DNA of 64,000 bases from Ensifer adhaerens. GTDB lineage: Bacteria > Pseudomonadota > Alphaproteobacteria > Rhizobiales > Rhizobiaceae. Shown here in pieces: positions 18,092 to 27,027 of the stretch (within the stretch, counting starts at the first letter, position 1; each line of letters starts with the position of its first letter). The position numbers and the translations under genes were made by a program. Where the stretch lies: NCBI GenBank assembly GCA_900215285.1, contig OCMG01000004.1, positions 558,001-622,000 on the forward strand. Reading direction: 5' to 3'. The notes under the pieces were generated by a model. It was given only the letters and a program-made list of their open reading frames with translations, did not search any database and was not told the origin of the DNA.

Positions 18092-19281
18092 AAGACAGGA
18101 ATTTCGTGGGCTGGCGTCATCATTCCGGCGGCCGCATCGTAAAGTTCGCGCGGTGTCGACGCGCCGGCGAAATGCTCGCCCAGATGGACCAGAAGCGGCG
18201 TTACTCCGGTAAAAGCCGGTCCCGCCGCGCCTGTTGCCTCACGATAGACCGGACTGAAGAAGGGCAGGTAACGCCCATCCTTCCAGACCTTGAAGCCCGA
18301 CTCATAGCGGTTCCGAATGATTTCGAAATCCCGGCGCGTTGCGGCGGCCTCGCAGTCCATCGCACACGAGCGGGCAAAATTTTCCTCCCAGTCTTGATGC
18401 TTCAATCCGTAAGTCATTCTGAACCAATGTTGGCTCATTCCGACCGACGCCGTCACCCCATAGGCGGATGGAAAAGGGAAGTCCGCCATCACCTCATCGT
18501 CGTCCATGTTGCGGCCGAGGTCGGCCATGAACTCGGCATGGCGGAGGGCGTTGTCATCGACCCGCCCGATGGCCGCCGAATTGCTGGCAGGACAGGTTCC
18601 GAGCACAGAGAAGGGCCGTTCGGAGAAAATGAACCGTCGCGCCGTCGCAATCACCTTGAACGCGCTATCCTGATCAACGATCGGATGTTCGAAGTAACGA
18701 TTGCCGAAACGCCTGCGATTCTGCTCGATGAGATCCCGGCGCACGGCGGCATGATAGACGGAGAACATGAAGGTCGGCACGCGCCCTGCCCCCTCCCAGC
18801 CGAATGTCTTGCGCATCAGATCGTCCCGGGAGATCTCAATAATCCGGCAACCGGTGGGAACCGCAGTGTTCATTTCCTGCGGCCGCGCGCCGGGCCAGTG
18901 AAAGGTCAGGCGATTCCAGGAAATCGCATCAACATCCGGCACCCGCGCCTCGATCGCCGCGATGAGGTCTGCCGCGTCGGGATCGACATAGTCGTCGTCG
19001 CCGATGAAAGCCACCCAGCGGCCGGTGGCCGCCGCCATCGTCCGCTCCCAGTTGTCGACCATGGACAAAGGCTTGTCGGCTGAACGCAGATAGCGAATGC
19101 GCGGATCGCCGCCGAGGCGCTCGATGAAGGCATCCATGACCGATGGATCATCGGAATTGTCAGTCAGGACCAGTTCGATGTCATGACGCTTGGAGGCCAG
19201 AAGCGCTGAGATCGTCTCCTGAAAATAGACTTGCCGGTTGCGCGAGGGGACGCAGATCGAGAGGGCGGGCGCAGGTGTCAG
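18088..19281 (-). CDS. GT2 family glycosyltransferase with non-standard start
   Basis: The conserved protein (about 397 aa) begins PALSICVPSRNRQVYFQETI, continues with ELVLTDNSDDPS and the metal-binding FIGDDDYVDP, all typical of GT2 enzymes. The first in-frame ATG (19137) would remove about 48 conserved residues. No ATG, GTG or TTG exists in frame between 19137 and the end of the methyltransferase gene; the only plausible start is CTG at 19281, which has GGAG 8 bases upstream. That CTG lies inside the 20-base repeat. It is a paralogue of the gene at 13146-14243. Confidence 0.8.
   Translation of the reverse strand: MTPAPALSICVPSRNRQVYFQETISALLASKRHDIELVLTDNSDDPSVMDAFIERLGGDPRIRYLRSADKPLSMVDNWERTMAAATGRWVAFIGDDDYVDPDAADLIAAIEARVPDVDAISWNRLTFHWPGARPQEMNTAVPTGCRIIEISRDDLMRKTFGWEGAGRVPTFMFSVYHAAVRRDLIEQNRRRFGNRYFEHPIVDQDSAFKVIATARRFIFSERPFSVLGTCPASNSAAIGRVDDNALRHAEFMADLGRNMDDDEVMADFPFPSAYGVTASVGMSQHWFRMTYGLKHQDWEENFARSCAMDCEAAATRRDFEIIRNRYESGFKVWKDGRYLPFFSPVYREATGAAGPAFTGVTPLLVHLGEHFAGASTPRELYDAAAGMMTPAHEIPVF
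19262..19281. repeat. Direct repeat copy 2 (AGGGCGGGCGCAGGTGTCAG)
   Basis: The second copy covers the first 20 bases of the glycosyltransferase coding strand (CTG ACA CCT GCG ...). Together with copy 1 it brackets the gene exactly from start codon to stop codon. This is the footprint expected from a tandem gene duplication followed by deletion, or from cassette replacement. Confidence 0.9.
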
Positions 19282-19366
19282 GCCGGTAGCTCCATCGCGG
19301 TGTCGAGTTCGACGGCGGTTTTCTTTCGGCGAGCCTTGGGCGGTTTTTCCACCGCCAACTCCTCCG

Positions 19367-20599
19367 TCAGTCGTGGATCGTCAACGTGGGGATTGCCGTC
19401 ACGAATTTCCCACCCCAGTCTCTGATAGAGGAAAGCTGACGCATGATCTCGTCCCTGAGATTCCATGGCAGTATCACAACCCTTTCCGGACGCAGCGCCA
19501 TCAGCGTTTGCTCGTCCACGATGCGGATCCGGCTGCCAGGCATATATTGTCCCTGCTTTGCCGGGTTCTTGTCGGCGACGGCGGCGATGAGGTCGGATTT
19601 CACGCCCGAAAAGTTCAGCAGCGTGTTGCCCTTTGCCGCCGCGCCATAGGCCGCCACGCGCAGCCCCTTGCGGCGCGCATCGATGAGGAATTCGAGGAAT
19701 GCATCGCGGACCTGCAGCGCACCGTCCTGCATGGACGCATAGGTTTCCGCGCGATCAAGTCCGGCCGCTCTCTCCGCATCGAGCACGGTTTTCACATTAG
19801 CGTTCAAGGCATGTGTGGCGCTTGCGTCCCGGCAGACAAAGACGCGCAGCGATCCGCCATGCCACGGCGTTTTCTCAACATCGAAAATACGCAGGCCGTT
19901 TGCCGCCATGATGCGCTCGACCGCCATAAGGGACAGATACGAGAAATGTTCGTGATAGGCCGTATCGAACTGGTTCTCGGCCATCATGTTGAGGATATGC
20001 GGAAACTCGAAGGTCGCCACGCCGTCCGGCTTGAGCAGGCGAGCAAAGCCGCTGACGAAATCGTTGATGTCGGGCACGTGGGCGAGAACGTTGTTGGCCG
20101 CCATCAGGTCCGCCTGCTTGCCCTCTACGACGAGCCTGTCTGCAAGCGCCTGCCCGAAGAACTCTTCGACGATATCAATACCCCTGGCGCGGGCCGCCGT
20201 CGCGGTGCTCTTCGTCGGCTCGACGCCCAGGCAGGCGATGCCGCGCGCTTTGACATATTGCAGCAGATAGCCGTCATTGGCGGCGATCTCGACCACATGC
20301 GACTGCGGGCCGAGGCCGAAGCGCGTCGCCATGTCCTCGACATAGCGCTCGGCATGGGAAAGCCAGCTTTGCGAGAAGGAGGAGAAATAGGCATAGCTTT
20401 CGGAGAAGAAAGTTTCGCGACCGGCGAAATCCTCCGTCTGAACCAGAAGGCAATCGCGGCAGACGCGGACGACCAGCGGATACCAGAGCTCAGGCTTCGC
20501 AAGGTCGCCTTCCGCCAGATAGGAATTCGAGGGTGGAGCCGTTCCAAGGTCGAGGAAGGGCGAAAAGTGCGTGCTGCCGCAGTGCCGGCATTTCATCAT
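19367..20599 (-). CDS. Sugar C-methyltransferase (TylCIII/NovU-like)
   Basis: The 410-residue protein has the three-part build of NDP-sugar C-methyltransferases: an N-terminal zinc site (CRHCGS ... CRDCLLVQ), a SAM-binding domain (HVVEIAANDGYLLQYVKARG, about 100-120, and NNVLAHVPDINDFV) and a C-terminal Rossmann-like domain (VAAYGAAAKGNTLLNF ... RVVILPWNLRDEI). Such enzymes methylate C-3 of 4-keto-6-deoxy sugars. Its ATG overlaps the upstream stop (ATGA). It suggests that the glycan contains a branched-chain deoxysugar. Confidence 0.88.
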   Translation of the reverse strand: MMKCRHCGSTHFSPFLDLGTAPPSNSYLAEGDLAKPELWYPLVVRVCRDCLLVQTEDFAGRETFFSESYAYFSSFSQSWLSHAERYVEDMATRFGLGPQSHVVEIAANDGYLLQYVKARGIACLGVEPTKSTATAARARGIDIVEEFFGQALADRLVVEGKQADLMAANNVLAHVPDINDFVSGFARLLKPDGVATFEFPHILNMMAENQFDTAYHEHFSYLSLMAVERIMAANGLRIFDVEKTPWHGGSLRVFVCRDASATHALNANVKTVLDAERAAGLDRAETYASMQDGALQVRDAFLEFLIDARRKGLRVAAYGAAAKGNTLLNFSGVKSDLIAAVADKNPAKQGQYMPGSRIRIVDEQTLMALRPERVVILPWNLRDEIMRQLSSIRDWGGKFVTAIPTLTIHD

Positions 20600-21159
20600 G
20601 CAATTCCTTCAAAACCGGGGGCAATGCGGGGGAAAGCCTCGTCGCGCGGCGACCGGTTGATAACGGGCAGCGGCCAACCGATACCGAGCGCCGGGTCGAG
20701 CGCGTCGAGCCCCCCTTCATGGGCGGCCGCATAGGGCGCCGTGTGGAGATAGATCATCCTGACGTCATCCGTCAGCGCCTGAAAACCATGCGCGCAGCCC
20801 TCGGGGATCATTAGGGCGCGGCCGTTGCCTTCTGTCAGTTCCACGACGACCGACCGGAGGAATGTCGGCGAACCCTTACGTAAATCAACAGCGACATCGA
20901 GGATGCTTCCCGCAATACAGGAGACAAGCTTCATCTCGGCATGCGGCGGATGCTGGAAATGCAGCCCGCGTACTGTTCCGGCCTGCCTTGTGCCGGTTTC
21001 ATTGATCTGGGCGATGGGACCGCGCCAGCCGGCCATGGCCAGTTCGTCCGGCTCGAACAGGCGCGACAGGAAGCCGCGCTCGTCGACCAGTCGCCGCCGC
21101 GTCACGATGCAGACGCCGGATATGGGGGTCGGTTCGATTGCGAAACGGTTGCCCGACAT
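20596..21159 (-). CDS. dTDP-4-dehydrorhamnose 3,5-epimerase-like protein
   Basis: The 187-residue cupin shows the RmlC blocks RRRLVDERGFLSRLF, QINETGTRQAGTVRGLHFQ (catalytic His), MKLVSCIAGSILDVAVDLRKGSPTF and IPEGCAHGFQAL. It would epimerise a 4-keto sugar nucleotide at C-3 and/or C-5. The start at 21159 gives the family length; a longer in-frame extension overlaps the upstream gene and is not family-like. With the cytidylyltransferase upstream, the substrate may be a CDP-sugar instead of a dTDP-sugar. Confidence 0.87.
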   Translation of the reverse strand: MSGNRFAIEPTPISGVCIVTRRRLVDERGFLSRLFEPDELAMAGWRGPIAQINETGTRQAGTVRGLHFQHPPHAEMKLVSCIAGSILDVAVDLRKGSPTFLRSVVVELTEGNGRALMIPEGCAHGFQALTDDVRMIYLHTAPYAAAHEGGLDALDPALGIGWPLPVINRSPRDEAFPRIAPGFEGIA

Positions 21160-21163
21160 CGCC

Positions 21164-21934
21164 CTACCATTTCTTCCATGGCGGATTACCGCTTTCCCAC
21201 AAGGCCTCGAGCTGGATCTTGTCGCGCAGCGTGTCCATGGGCTGCCAGAAGCCATTGTGGAAGAAGGCTTTCAACTGGCCGTCTTCCGCAAGCGACGAGA
21301 GCGGCTCGGATTCCCATGAGGTCTGATCACCGGCAATACGCGAGAGAACCCTGGTGGAGAGAACGAAGAAGCCCCCATTGATGAAACCGCCCTCGCCTTC
21401 CGGCTTCTCGACAAAGCCCTTGACGTCATCGCCCTCGAACTTCAGCGCACCGAAACGGGCGGGCGGGCGCACGGCTGTCACCGTGGCTTCGCGGCCGTGG
21501 GATTTGTGGAAGCGAATGGTCTCGGCGATATCGACATCGGCAACGCCATCACCATAGGTGAAACAAAAATTCTCCTCGCCTTCCAGATAGGGAGCAACAC
21601 GCTTGAGTCGTCCGCCGGTCAATGACCCTTCGCCCGTGTCGACCAGCGTCACGCGCCAGTTTTCCGCACTCTGGCGATGGAAGAAGAGACGGTTTTCCGA
21701 CAGATCGAAGGTGATGTCGGACATGTGCAGGCCGTAATTGGCGAAATATTCCTTGATCACATAGCCCTTGAAACCGCAACAGATGATGAAGTCGCGGATG
21801 CCGTGGCTGTAATAGATCTTCATGATGTGCCAGAGGATCGGCTTGCCGCCGATCTCGATCATCGGCTTCGGCTTCAGATGCGTCTCCTCGGCAATGCGCG
21901 AACCGAGGCCGCCAGCCAGAATTACCGCCTTCAT
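21164..21934 (-). CDS. rfbF: Glucose-1-phosphate cytidylyltransferase
   Basis: The 256-residue protein makes CDP-glucose from CTP and glucose-1-phosphate. It begins MKAVILAGGLGSRIAEETHLKPKPMIEIGGKPILWHIMKIY, the nucleotidyltransferase signature with the family-specific PKPM[IV]EIGG motif, followed by FCFTYGDGVADV and FINGGFFVL. It is the first gene of the operon. The usual next enzyme, CDP-glucose 4,6-dehydratase, is not in this window. Confidence 0.94.
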   Translation of the reverse strand: MKAVILAGGLGSRIAEETHLKPKPMIEIGGKPILWHIMKIYYSHGIRDFIICCGFKGYVIKEYFANYGLHMSDITFDLSENRLFFHRQSAENWRVTLVDTGEGSLTGGRLKRVAPYLEGEENFCFTYGDGVADVDIAETIRFHKSHGREATVTAVRPPARFGALKFEGDDVKGFVEKPEGEGGFINGGFFVLSTRVLSRIAGDQTSWESEPLSSLAEDGQLKAFFHNGFWQPMDTLRDKIQLEALWESGNPPWKKW

Positions 21935-22218
21935 CCGATCCCCCGAGCCACGGCACTGCACATCCGAACTGCCTGAGCAGCCTGATTCGCAATCTTGCGC
22001 CTATTGCGAAGAAGCGAAACCACGAGGTTCCGGTTTTGCACTGATAATCAGCGGGCGATACGCATGCGGTCAGCGGTTGACGCGTTGACCTCCATCCCGG
22101 GCGTCAGGACCATAATCCCGATTTCACGAAACTTGCCGCTCGGCGCCCTGACACGCCGCACCGGCATCAGACTGCTCAGCGAGTTCGGCCATGCGGCGTC
22201 CCACCGGAAATCCTGAGG

Positions 22219-22812
22219 CTAGGGTCTCCAGAAATTCAGGGGTTGCTCAGACGCCAAGATTTGACTGTCGGGACGATTTTCGGGCGCCGCCGTGCGGAAA
22301 ATTCGGTCCCATATGCCCGTCGTGACACCAAAATTGAAGCCCTCCGAGCCATGGTGATGCAGCGCGTGACGGCGTTTCAGCCTGTAAAGATACCCGCGAT
22401 GTGACACATGCCAGTGATGGATTACGTGATGGGTGACGACATACCAGAGATAACCGGTCATGATTCCTGCAGAGATGGCTGTTGCCACTCTCAGATCAAA
22501 CAGAAGCAGAGCGGGGACGAAAACAATCAACAGATGGGCGAGAAGGCTGAGCCAGACTGGCGTGCCCAGCAACTCGCGTTCTGCATCATGGTGTCTCTCG
22601 TGCATGCCTTTAATATAGGGAAAATGATGGAACAGAAAGCGGTGGAGGAGATACTCGAGAAGCGTCCAGACCACAATTGTACCCGAGAAGAGGAGTGTCC
22701 AAAGCTCGGCGCCACGACCTCCGGCATGCAGAAGTCCCAGGATCGCAAACGCAAGGATACACAGCGGATAAACGACGAAATCGCTGTAATAATTCAGCTT
22801 GCTTAAATACAT
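22219..22812 (-). CDS. Fatty acid hydroxylase/sterol desaturase family membrane protein
   Basis: About 197 residues with four hydrophobic segments and the histidine clusters of the non-heme di-iron superfamily: LLHRFLFHHFPYIKGMHERHHDAE, HHVIHHWHVSH and RRHALHHHG. Members hydroxylate or desaturate lipids such as fatty acids, carotenoids or sterols in the membrane. The start at 22812 (MYLSKLNYYSDF) is chosen because the upstream extension is not membrane-like. It is not linked to recognisable lipid genes, so the substrate is unknown. Confidence 0.83.
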   Translation of the reverse strand: MYLSKLNYYSDFVVYPLCILAFAILGLLHAGGRGAELWTLLFSGTIVVWTLLEYLLHRFLFHHFPYIKGMHERHHDAERELLGTPVWLSLLAHLLIVFVPALLLFDLRVATAISAGIMTGYLWYVVTHHVIHHWHVSHRGYLYRLKRRHALHHHGSEGFNFGVTTGIWDRIFRTAAPENRPDSQILASEQPLNFWRP

Positions 22813-23115
22813 TTGGCGGTTCCCATCAGAAGGCCAGCTTGCTGCCCATGCGGTCTTTGCCTCGCCAGAAATCACGGCTCTTCCCATACAACGAGGAAGA
22901 GCCAGGATTGCCTGCACGTTCGAAAGGCCGGCTAAGATGCAGCCATGATCGCAGACTTGGGCACCGCCGTGGCCCTTGTCAACTCACATTACGCGCGGCA
23001 TTTTGACAGCACTGCGGTTTGCAGCGGCGCGTCCCCGCCTGAGTTCCGCTTGCGGGCCTGCGAAACGGAGGGCGTCGGAGCGCGAGAAAAGCCTGCCGAT
23101 CCGCGGCCGACCTTC

Positions 23116-23889
23116 TCAAATCGCCAGATAATCGTGCCGCAGCTGCTCGTTCTCCAGCACTTCCTTCGCCGTGCCGCTGAACACCACCTCGCCCGTATCC
23201 ATGATGACCGCACGGTCGGAGAGGCGCAGCGCCGCTACCGCGTTCTGCTCGACGATGATCGTGGTGATGCCGAGGTCGCGGATCTGGTGGACGATCTTTT
23301 CGATCTCGTGGACGATGACCGGGGCAAGGCCTTCATAGGGCTCGTCGAGGAAGAGGATCTTGAGGTCTCTGGCCAGCGCGCGGGCGACCGCCAGCATCTG
23401 CTGTTCGCCGCCCGACATGGTGACCGCTTCCTGGTTGCGGCGTTCGGCAAGCCGCGGGAAGTGGTCGTAGATCTTCTCGATGGTCCAGCCCTTCTGGCCG
23501 GAGACCTGGGCGAGAACCAGGTTTTCTTCGACCGTCAGGCCGCCGATGATGCGGCGGTCTTCGGGCACGAGCTGAATGCCGGCCTGAGCGGCCTGAAAGG
23601 CCTTCATCTTGTGGACCGGCTGGCCATCGAGCCAGATTTCGCCGCTCTTGAGCACCGGGTTCGATGCGCGCGCCAGCGTGCGCAGCGTCGAGGTCTTGCC
23701 GGCGCCGTTACGGCCGAGAAGGGAAAGGACCTCGCCCTTGTTCACATCGAAGGACACACCCTGGACGATATAGGATTCGCCATACCAGGCATGAATGTCG
23801 CGGACGCTGAAAAACGCCTTTTCGCTCGGGTTCACCACGGTATCGATCTCTCCCCTGAATTCCATTTTTGGAGCCATCACGTTCATCAA
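23116..23889 (-). CDS. livF: Branched-chain amino acid-type ABC transporter ATP-binding protein LivF
   Basis: The 257-residue ATPase has Walker A GRNGAGKT, signature MSGGEQQMLAVARAL and Walker B ILFLDEPYEG. It energises the Liv-type importer with LivG. The sequence before FFSVRDIHAWYG is about 25 residues longer than usual, so an internal start is possible. Its ATG region overlaps the livG stop by 4 bases. It is the last gene of the operon. Confidence 0.94.
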   Translation of the reverse strand: MMNVMAPKMEFRGEIDTVVNPSEKAFFSVRDIHAWYGESYIVQGVSFDVNKGEVLSLLGRNGAGKTSTLRTLARASNPVLKSGEIWLDGQPVHKMKAFQAAQAGIQLVPEDRRIIGGLTVEENLVLAQVSGQKGWTIEKIYDHFPRLAERRNQEAVTMSGGEQQMLAVARALARDLKILFLDEPYEGLAPVIVHEIEKIVHQIRDLGITTIIVEQNAVAALRLSDRAVIMDTGEVVFSGTAKEVLENEQLRHDYLAI

Positions 23890-24659
23890 TGAGCCTCCCC
23901 AAGATAGGCTTCCTTGACGCGCGGATTGCCCCGAACCTCCTCCGGAAGACCTTCTGCGATAACCGTGCCCTGCGCAAGCACGCTGATCTTGTCGGCCAAC
24001 GAGAAGACGACATGCATGTCATGCTCGATGATGACCTTGGTCATGCCGCGCGCCTTGATGCGCTTGAGCAGTTCGATGGTCATGTTGGTGTCGTGGCGGG
24101 CCATGCCGGCGGTCGGCTCGTCGAGAAGCAGCAGCTTCGGCTTCTGGATCAGGCACATGCCGAGTTCAAGCCGGCGCTTGTCGCCGCGCGAGAGCGAACC
24201 TGCAAGATGGGTGCGGCGCTCGTAGAGACCGACATCGTGCAGGATTTCTTCCGCTTCCTCGCGCAGTTCCTTTTCCGACGAAACAGCCTTCATCGCATTG
24301 AAGGTGAAAGCCCCGTCCCGCTTGGCGAAGGCCGGGATCATGACGTTTTCGAGCAGGTTCAGGTCGGCGAAGATTTCCGGCGTCTGGAAGACGCGGGACA
24401 CGCCGAGCTGGTTGATCTCGTGCGGCTGGTGGCTGTCGAGCGTCTGGCCGTTGAAGACGACATGGCCGTTATCGGGCCGGATGCGGCCGATGCAGACGTT
24501 GAGCAATGTCGACTTGCCCGCCCCGTTCGGACCGATGATGGCGTGGACCTTGCCCTCCTCGACCTGGAGATTGACATTGGTCAGCGCGCGAAGCCCGCCG
24601 AAGCTCTTGTTGACGCCGGAGACGTCGAGAACGATGTTCGACTTGGGGTTAGCAGTCAT
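23886..24659 (-). CDS. livG: Branched-chain amino acid-type ABC transporter ATP-binding protein LivG
   Basis: This 257-residue ATPase has Walker A GPNGAGKSTLLN, a signature loop SLSRGDKRRLELGM (LSRGD in place of LSGGQ, as is common in LivG) and Walker B LLLLDEPTAGM. The ATG at 24659 is chosen; a GTG at 24668 would overlap the livM stop and add three residues. It pairs with LivF. Confidence 0.94.
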   Translation of the reverse strand: MTANPKSNIVLDVSGVNKSFGGLRALTNVNLQVEEGKVHAIIGPNGAGKSTLLNVCIGRIRPDNGHVVFNGQTLDSHQPHEINQLGVSRVFQTPEIFADLNLLENVMIPAFAKRDGAFTFNAMKAVSSEKELREEAEEILHDVGLYERRTHLAGSLSRGDKRRLELGMCLIQKPKLLLLDEPTAGMARHDTNMTIELLKRIKARGMTKVIIEHDMHVVFSLADKISVLAQGTVIAEGLPEEVRGNPRVKEAYLGEAH

Positions 24660-24664
24660 GAGCC

Positions 24665-25816
24665 TCACTCCGCCGGTTGCGTCTGGCCGCTGACGGCCGG
24701 TTTGTTGCCATTGCCGCCCTTTTTGAAGAGCGAGGTGAGGAGGCGCACGCCTTCCATGATGCCGCCGGGCAGGAAGATGACGATGGCCATGAAGACGAGG
24801 CCAAGCGTCAGGCTCCAGCCTTCGCCGACGAAGAGCGAAAGCAGCTTGACGACCGGTTCACGCAGCGTCTCGGGAATGAAGCTGAAGATGTTGTTCAGCG
24901 CATTCTCGTTGAAGGCCGAGAAGATGTTCTCGAAATACTTGATGACCGCGGCACCGATGACCGGGCCGACCAGCGTGCCGACTCCGCCGAGAATGGTCAT
25001 GAGCACCACTTCGCCGGAGGCGGTCCACTGCATGCGCTCTGCACCCGCGAGCGGATCGACGGAGGCCATGAGCGAACCTGCAAGACCGGCATAGATGCCC
25101 GAGATGACGAAGGCCGCCATCAGGTAGGGGCGTGTGTTGAAGCCCGTGTAGCGCATGCGGTTCTGGTTCGACTTGATCGCCTTGAGCATCAGGCCGAAGG
25201 GCGAGCGGAAGATGCGCATGGAAATGTAGAAGCCGATGATCAGCATGGCGGCCGTGAAGTAGAAGCCAGGCATGCCGCCGCCGCTGACTTCCACGCCAAA
25301 CAGGTTGGAACGTGGCAGGCCGGCGCCGGGCGTGATGAACATGGCGTCAATGATGCGCGGGTCCTTCAGGCTCAACTGCAGGCCCGTTTCGCCGTTGGTC
25401 AGCGGCGTCAGCACGGAATAGGCCATGTTGTAGCTCATCTGGGCGAAGGCGAGCGTCAGGATCGAGAAGTAAATGCCCGAGCGGCGCAGGCTGACGAAGC
25501 CGATCACGAAGGCGAAGATGCCGGCGAAAACGACCGACATGACGATGGCCGGCAGCACATTCATCGTGAAGAGCTTGAACGACCAGACCGCCGCATAGGA
25601 GCCGATGCCGAGAAAGGCGGCATGGCCGAAGGAAAGGTAACCCGTCAACCCGAACAGGATGTTGAAGCCGATGGCGAAGAGCCCGAAGATGCAGAACTTC
25701 TGAAGGATCGCCGGATAGGCGGCGCCGATCGGCTGGAAGAGGATGGGGGCGAGAAGCACCACGGCAGAGAAGCCGAGGAACAGGACCCAGTCTTGTCTAG
25801 AAAGGTTGCCGAACAT
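24665..25816 (-). CDS. livM: Branched-chain amino acid-type ABC transporter permease LivM
   Basis: The 383-residue inner-membrane permease has about ten hydrophobic segments and the LivM hallmarks [21 protein letters not shown], and the conserved cytoplasmic loop near [14 protein letters not shown]. The last 60 residues ([30 protein letters not shown]) match family ends. It starts 3 bases after livH. Confidence 0.94.
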   Translation of the reverse strand: MFGNLSRQDWVLFLGFSAVVLLAPILFQPIGAAYPAILQKFCIFGLFAIGFNILFGLTGYLSFGHAAFLGIGSYAAVWSFKLFTMNVLPAIVMSVVFAGIFAFVIGFVSLRRSGIYFSILTLAFAQMSYNMAYSVLTPLTNGETGLQLSLKDPRIIDAMFITPGAGLPRSNLFGVEVSGGGMPGFYFTAAMLIIGFYISMRIFRSPFGLMLKAIKSNQNRMRYTGFNTRPYLMAAFVISGIYAGLAGSLMASVDPLAGAERMQWTASGEVVLMTILGGVGTLVGPVIGAAVIKYFENIFSAFNENALNNIFSFIPETLREPVVKLLSLFVGEGWSLTLGLVFMAIVIFLPGGIMEGVRLLTSLFKKGGNGNKPAVSGQTQPAE

Positions 25817-25819
25817 GGG

Positions 25820-26845
25820 TCAGTCCTCCATTACGCCCTTGCGACCCATCAGCCCGCGCGGCATCGTCAACAGGATGACGACGGCGACGAGATAGATGAT
25901 GATCTGGTCGATGCCGGGGATGATGCTCTTGATTTCATTCATGGATGCGAAAGATTGCAGGATGCCGAGCAGGAAGCCAGCCGCGACCGCGCCGCCGAGC
26001 GACCCCATGCCGCCCACCACGACGACCACGAAGGAGAGGACCAGGAAGTCCATGCCCATGTGATAATCCGGTGGCAGGATCGGCGTGTACATGACGCCGG
26101 CAAGGCCAGCGACGACGGCAGCAATGCCGAAGACCACGGTAAAGCGGCGCTCGATGTCGATGCCGAGCAGGCCGACCGTTTCGCGGTCACGCATGCCGGC
26201 GCGGACCACCATGCCGTAGGTGGTGAACTGCAGGAAGGCGAAGACGACGCCGATGGTCGCCAGCGAGAAGAAGAGGTAGACGAGCCGCCACCACGGATAG
26301 GGGATCGCGTCACCCAAGCCGAGCAGCATGCCGACCTGCGCGGTGCCCGAAAAGGCGGCGGGTGCGGCCTGCGGGATCGGATTTGCGCCGTAGAAATGCT
26401 TGATGATTTCCTGGATCACGATCGCCAGACCGAAGGTCACGAGAATCTGGTCGGCATGCGGGCGCTTGTAGAAATGGCGGATCAGGCCGCGCTCCATGAC
26501 GATTCCAATGAGCAGCATGACAGGAATGGCCACGATGATCGAGACCGGCACGGAATAGTTGACCAGAACCTTGCCGAACCCGCCGAGCCAGGCCTCCACC
26601 AAGGGAGTCTTTACCTCCATCGGCGAACCCCAGGCGGTCATCTGCGTCGGGTCGACCGTCACCTTTTCCAGCGTCAGGAGCTTGTTGAACGTGACGGCGC
26701 AAAAGGCGCCGAGCATGAAGAGCGCACCATGCGCAAAGTTCACCACGCCGAGCGTGCCGAAGACGAGCGTCAGACCAAGCGCAATCAGCGCATAGGCGCC
26801 GCCCTTGTCCAGCCCGTTCAAGATTTGCAGGACTATCGCATCCAT
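25820..26845 (-). CDS. livH: Branched-chain amino acid-type ABC transporter permease LivH
   Basis: The 341-residue permease begins MDAIVLQILNGLDKGGAYALIALGLTLVFGTLGVVNFAHGALFMLGA, the classical LivH start, and contains RAGMRDRETVGLLGID (cytoplasmic loop) and the glycine-rich VVVVGGMGSLGGAVAAGFLLG. An insertion of about 35 residues after the first 60 is also seen in some alphaproteobacterial homologues, from memory. It forms the heterodimeric channel with LivM. Confidence 0.94.
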   Translation of the reverse strand: MDAIVLQILNGLDKGGAYALIALGLTLVFGTLGVVNFAHGALFMLGAFCAVTFNKLLTLEKVTVDPTQMTAWGSPMEVKTPLVEAWLGGFGKVLVNYSVPVSIIVAIPVMLLIGIVMERGLIRHFYKRPHADQILVTFGLAIVIQEIIKHFYGANPIPQAAPAAFSGTAQVGMLLGLGDAIPYPWWRLVYLFFSLATIGVVFAFLQFTTYGMVVRAGMRDRETVGLLGIDIERRFTVVFGIAAVVAGLAGVMYTPILPPDYHMGMDFLVLSFVVVVVGGMGSLGGAVAAGFLLGILQSFASMNEIKSIIPGIDQIIIYLVAVVILLTMPRGLMGRKGVMED

Positions 26846-26987
26846 CTGCCGTCACCCTTGTTGCAAGACGCACGGGTCCGTGGCCGGAAGCAACCGACGG
26901 AGGACACGGGCGCATTGACTGAAACCAGTTGCCGGCTCGCATGCCCCAAGCATCCGCGCGCGGTCTTTTCATCACTTATCGAAGGTC

Positions 26988-27011
26988 GGCGCGAAGGATT
27001 GCCTTCGCGCC
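26988..27011. terminator. Strong hairpin between binding-protein gene and livH
   Basis: Ten-base arms GGCGCGAAGG and CCTTCGCGCC pair perfectly around an ATTG loop, starting 17 bases after the binding-protein stop on the minus strand. There is no T-run. In Liv-type operons such hairpins usually stabilise the abundant binding-protein message or attenuate read-through into the permease genes. Confidence 0.65.
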
Positions 27012-27027
27012 GATCCTGTCTGCGGGA

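Noticed and set aside
19278..19466. Short frame (62 codons) between the methyltransferase and GT2 genes
   Set aside because: Half of it overlaps the methyltransferase in another frame, it lacks a clear ribosome site and shows no family pattern. It matters only because its TGA overlaps the CTG start of the GT2 gene.
22945..23892. Open frame of 315 codons on the plus strand
   Set aside because: Antisense shadow of livF.
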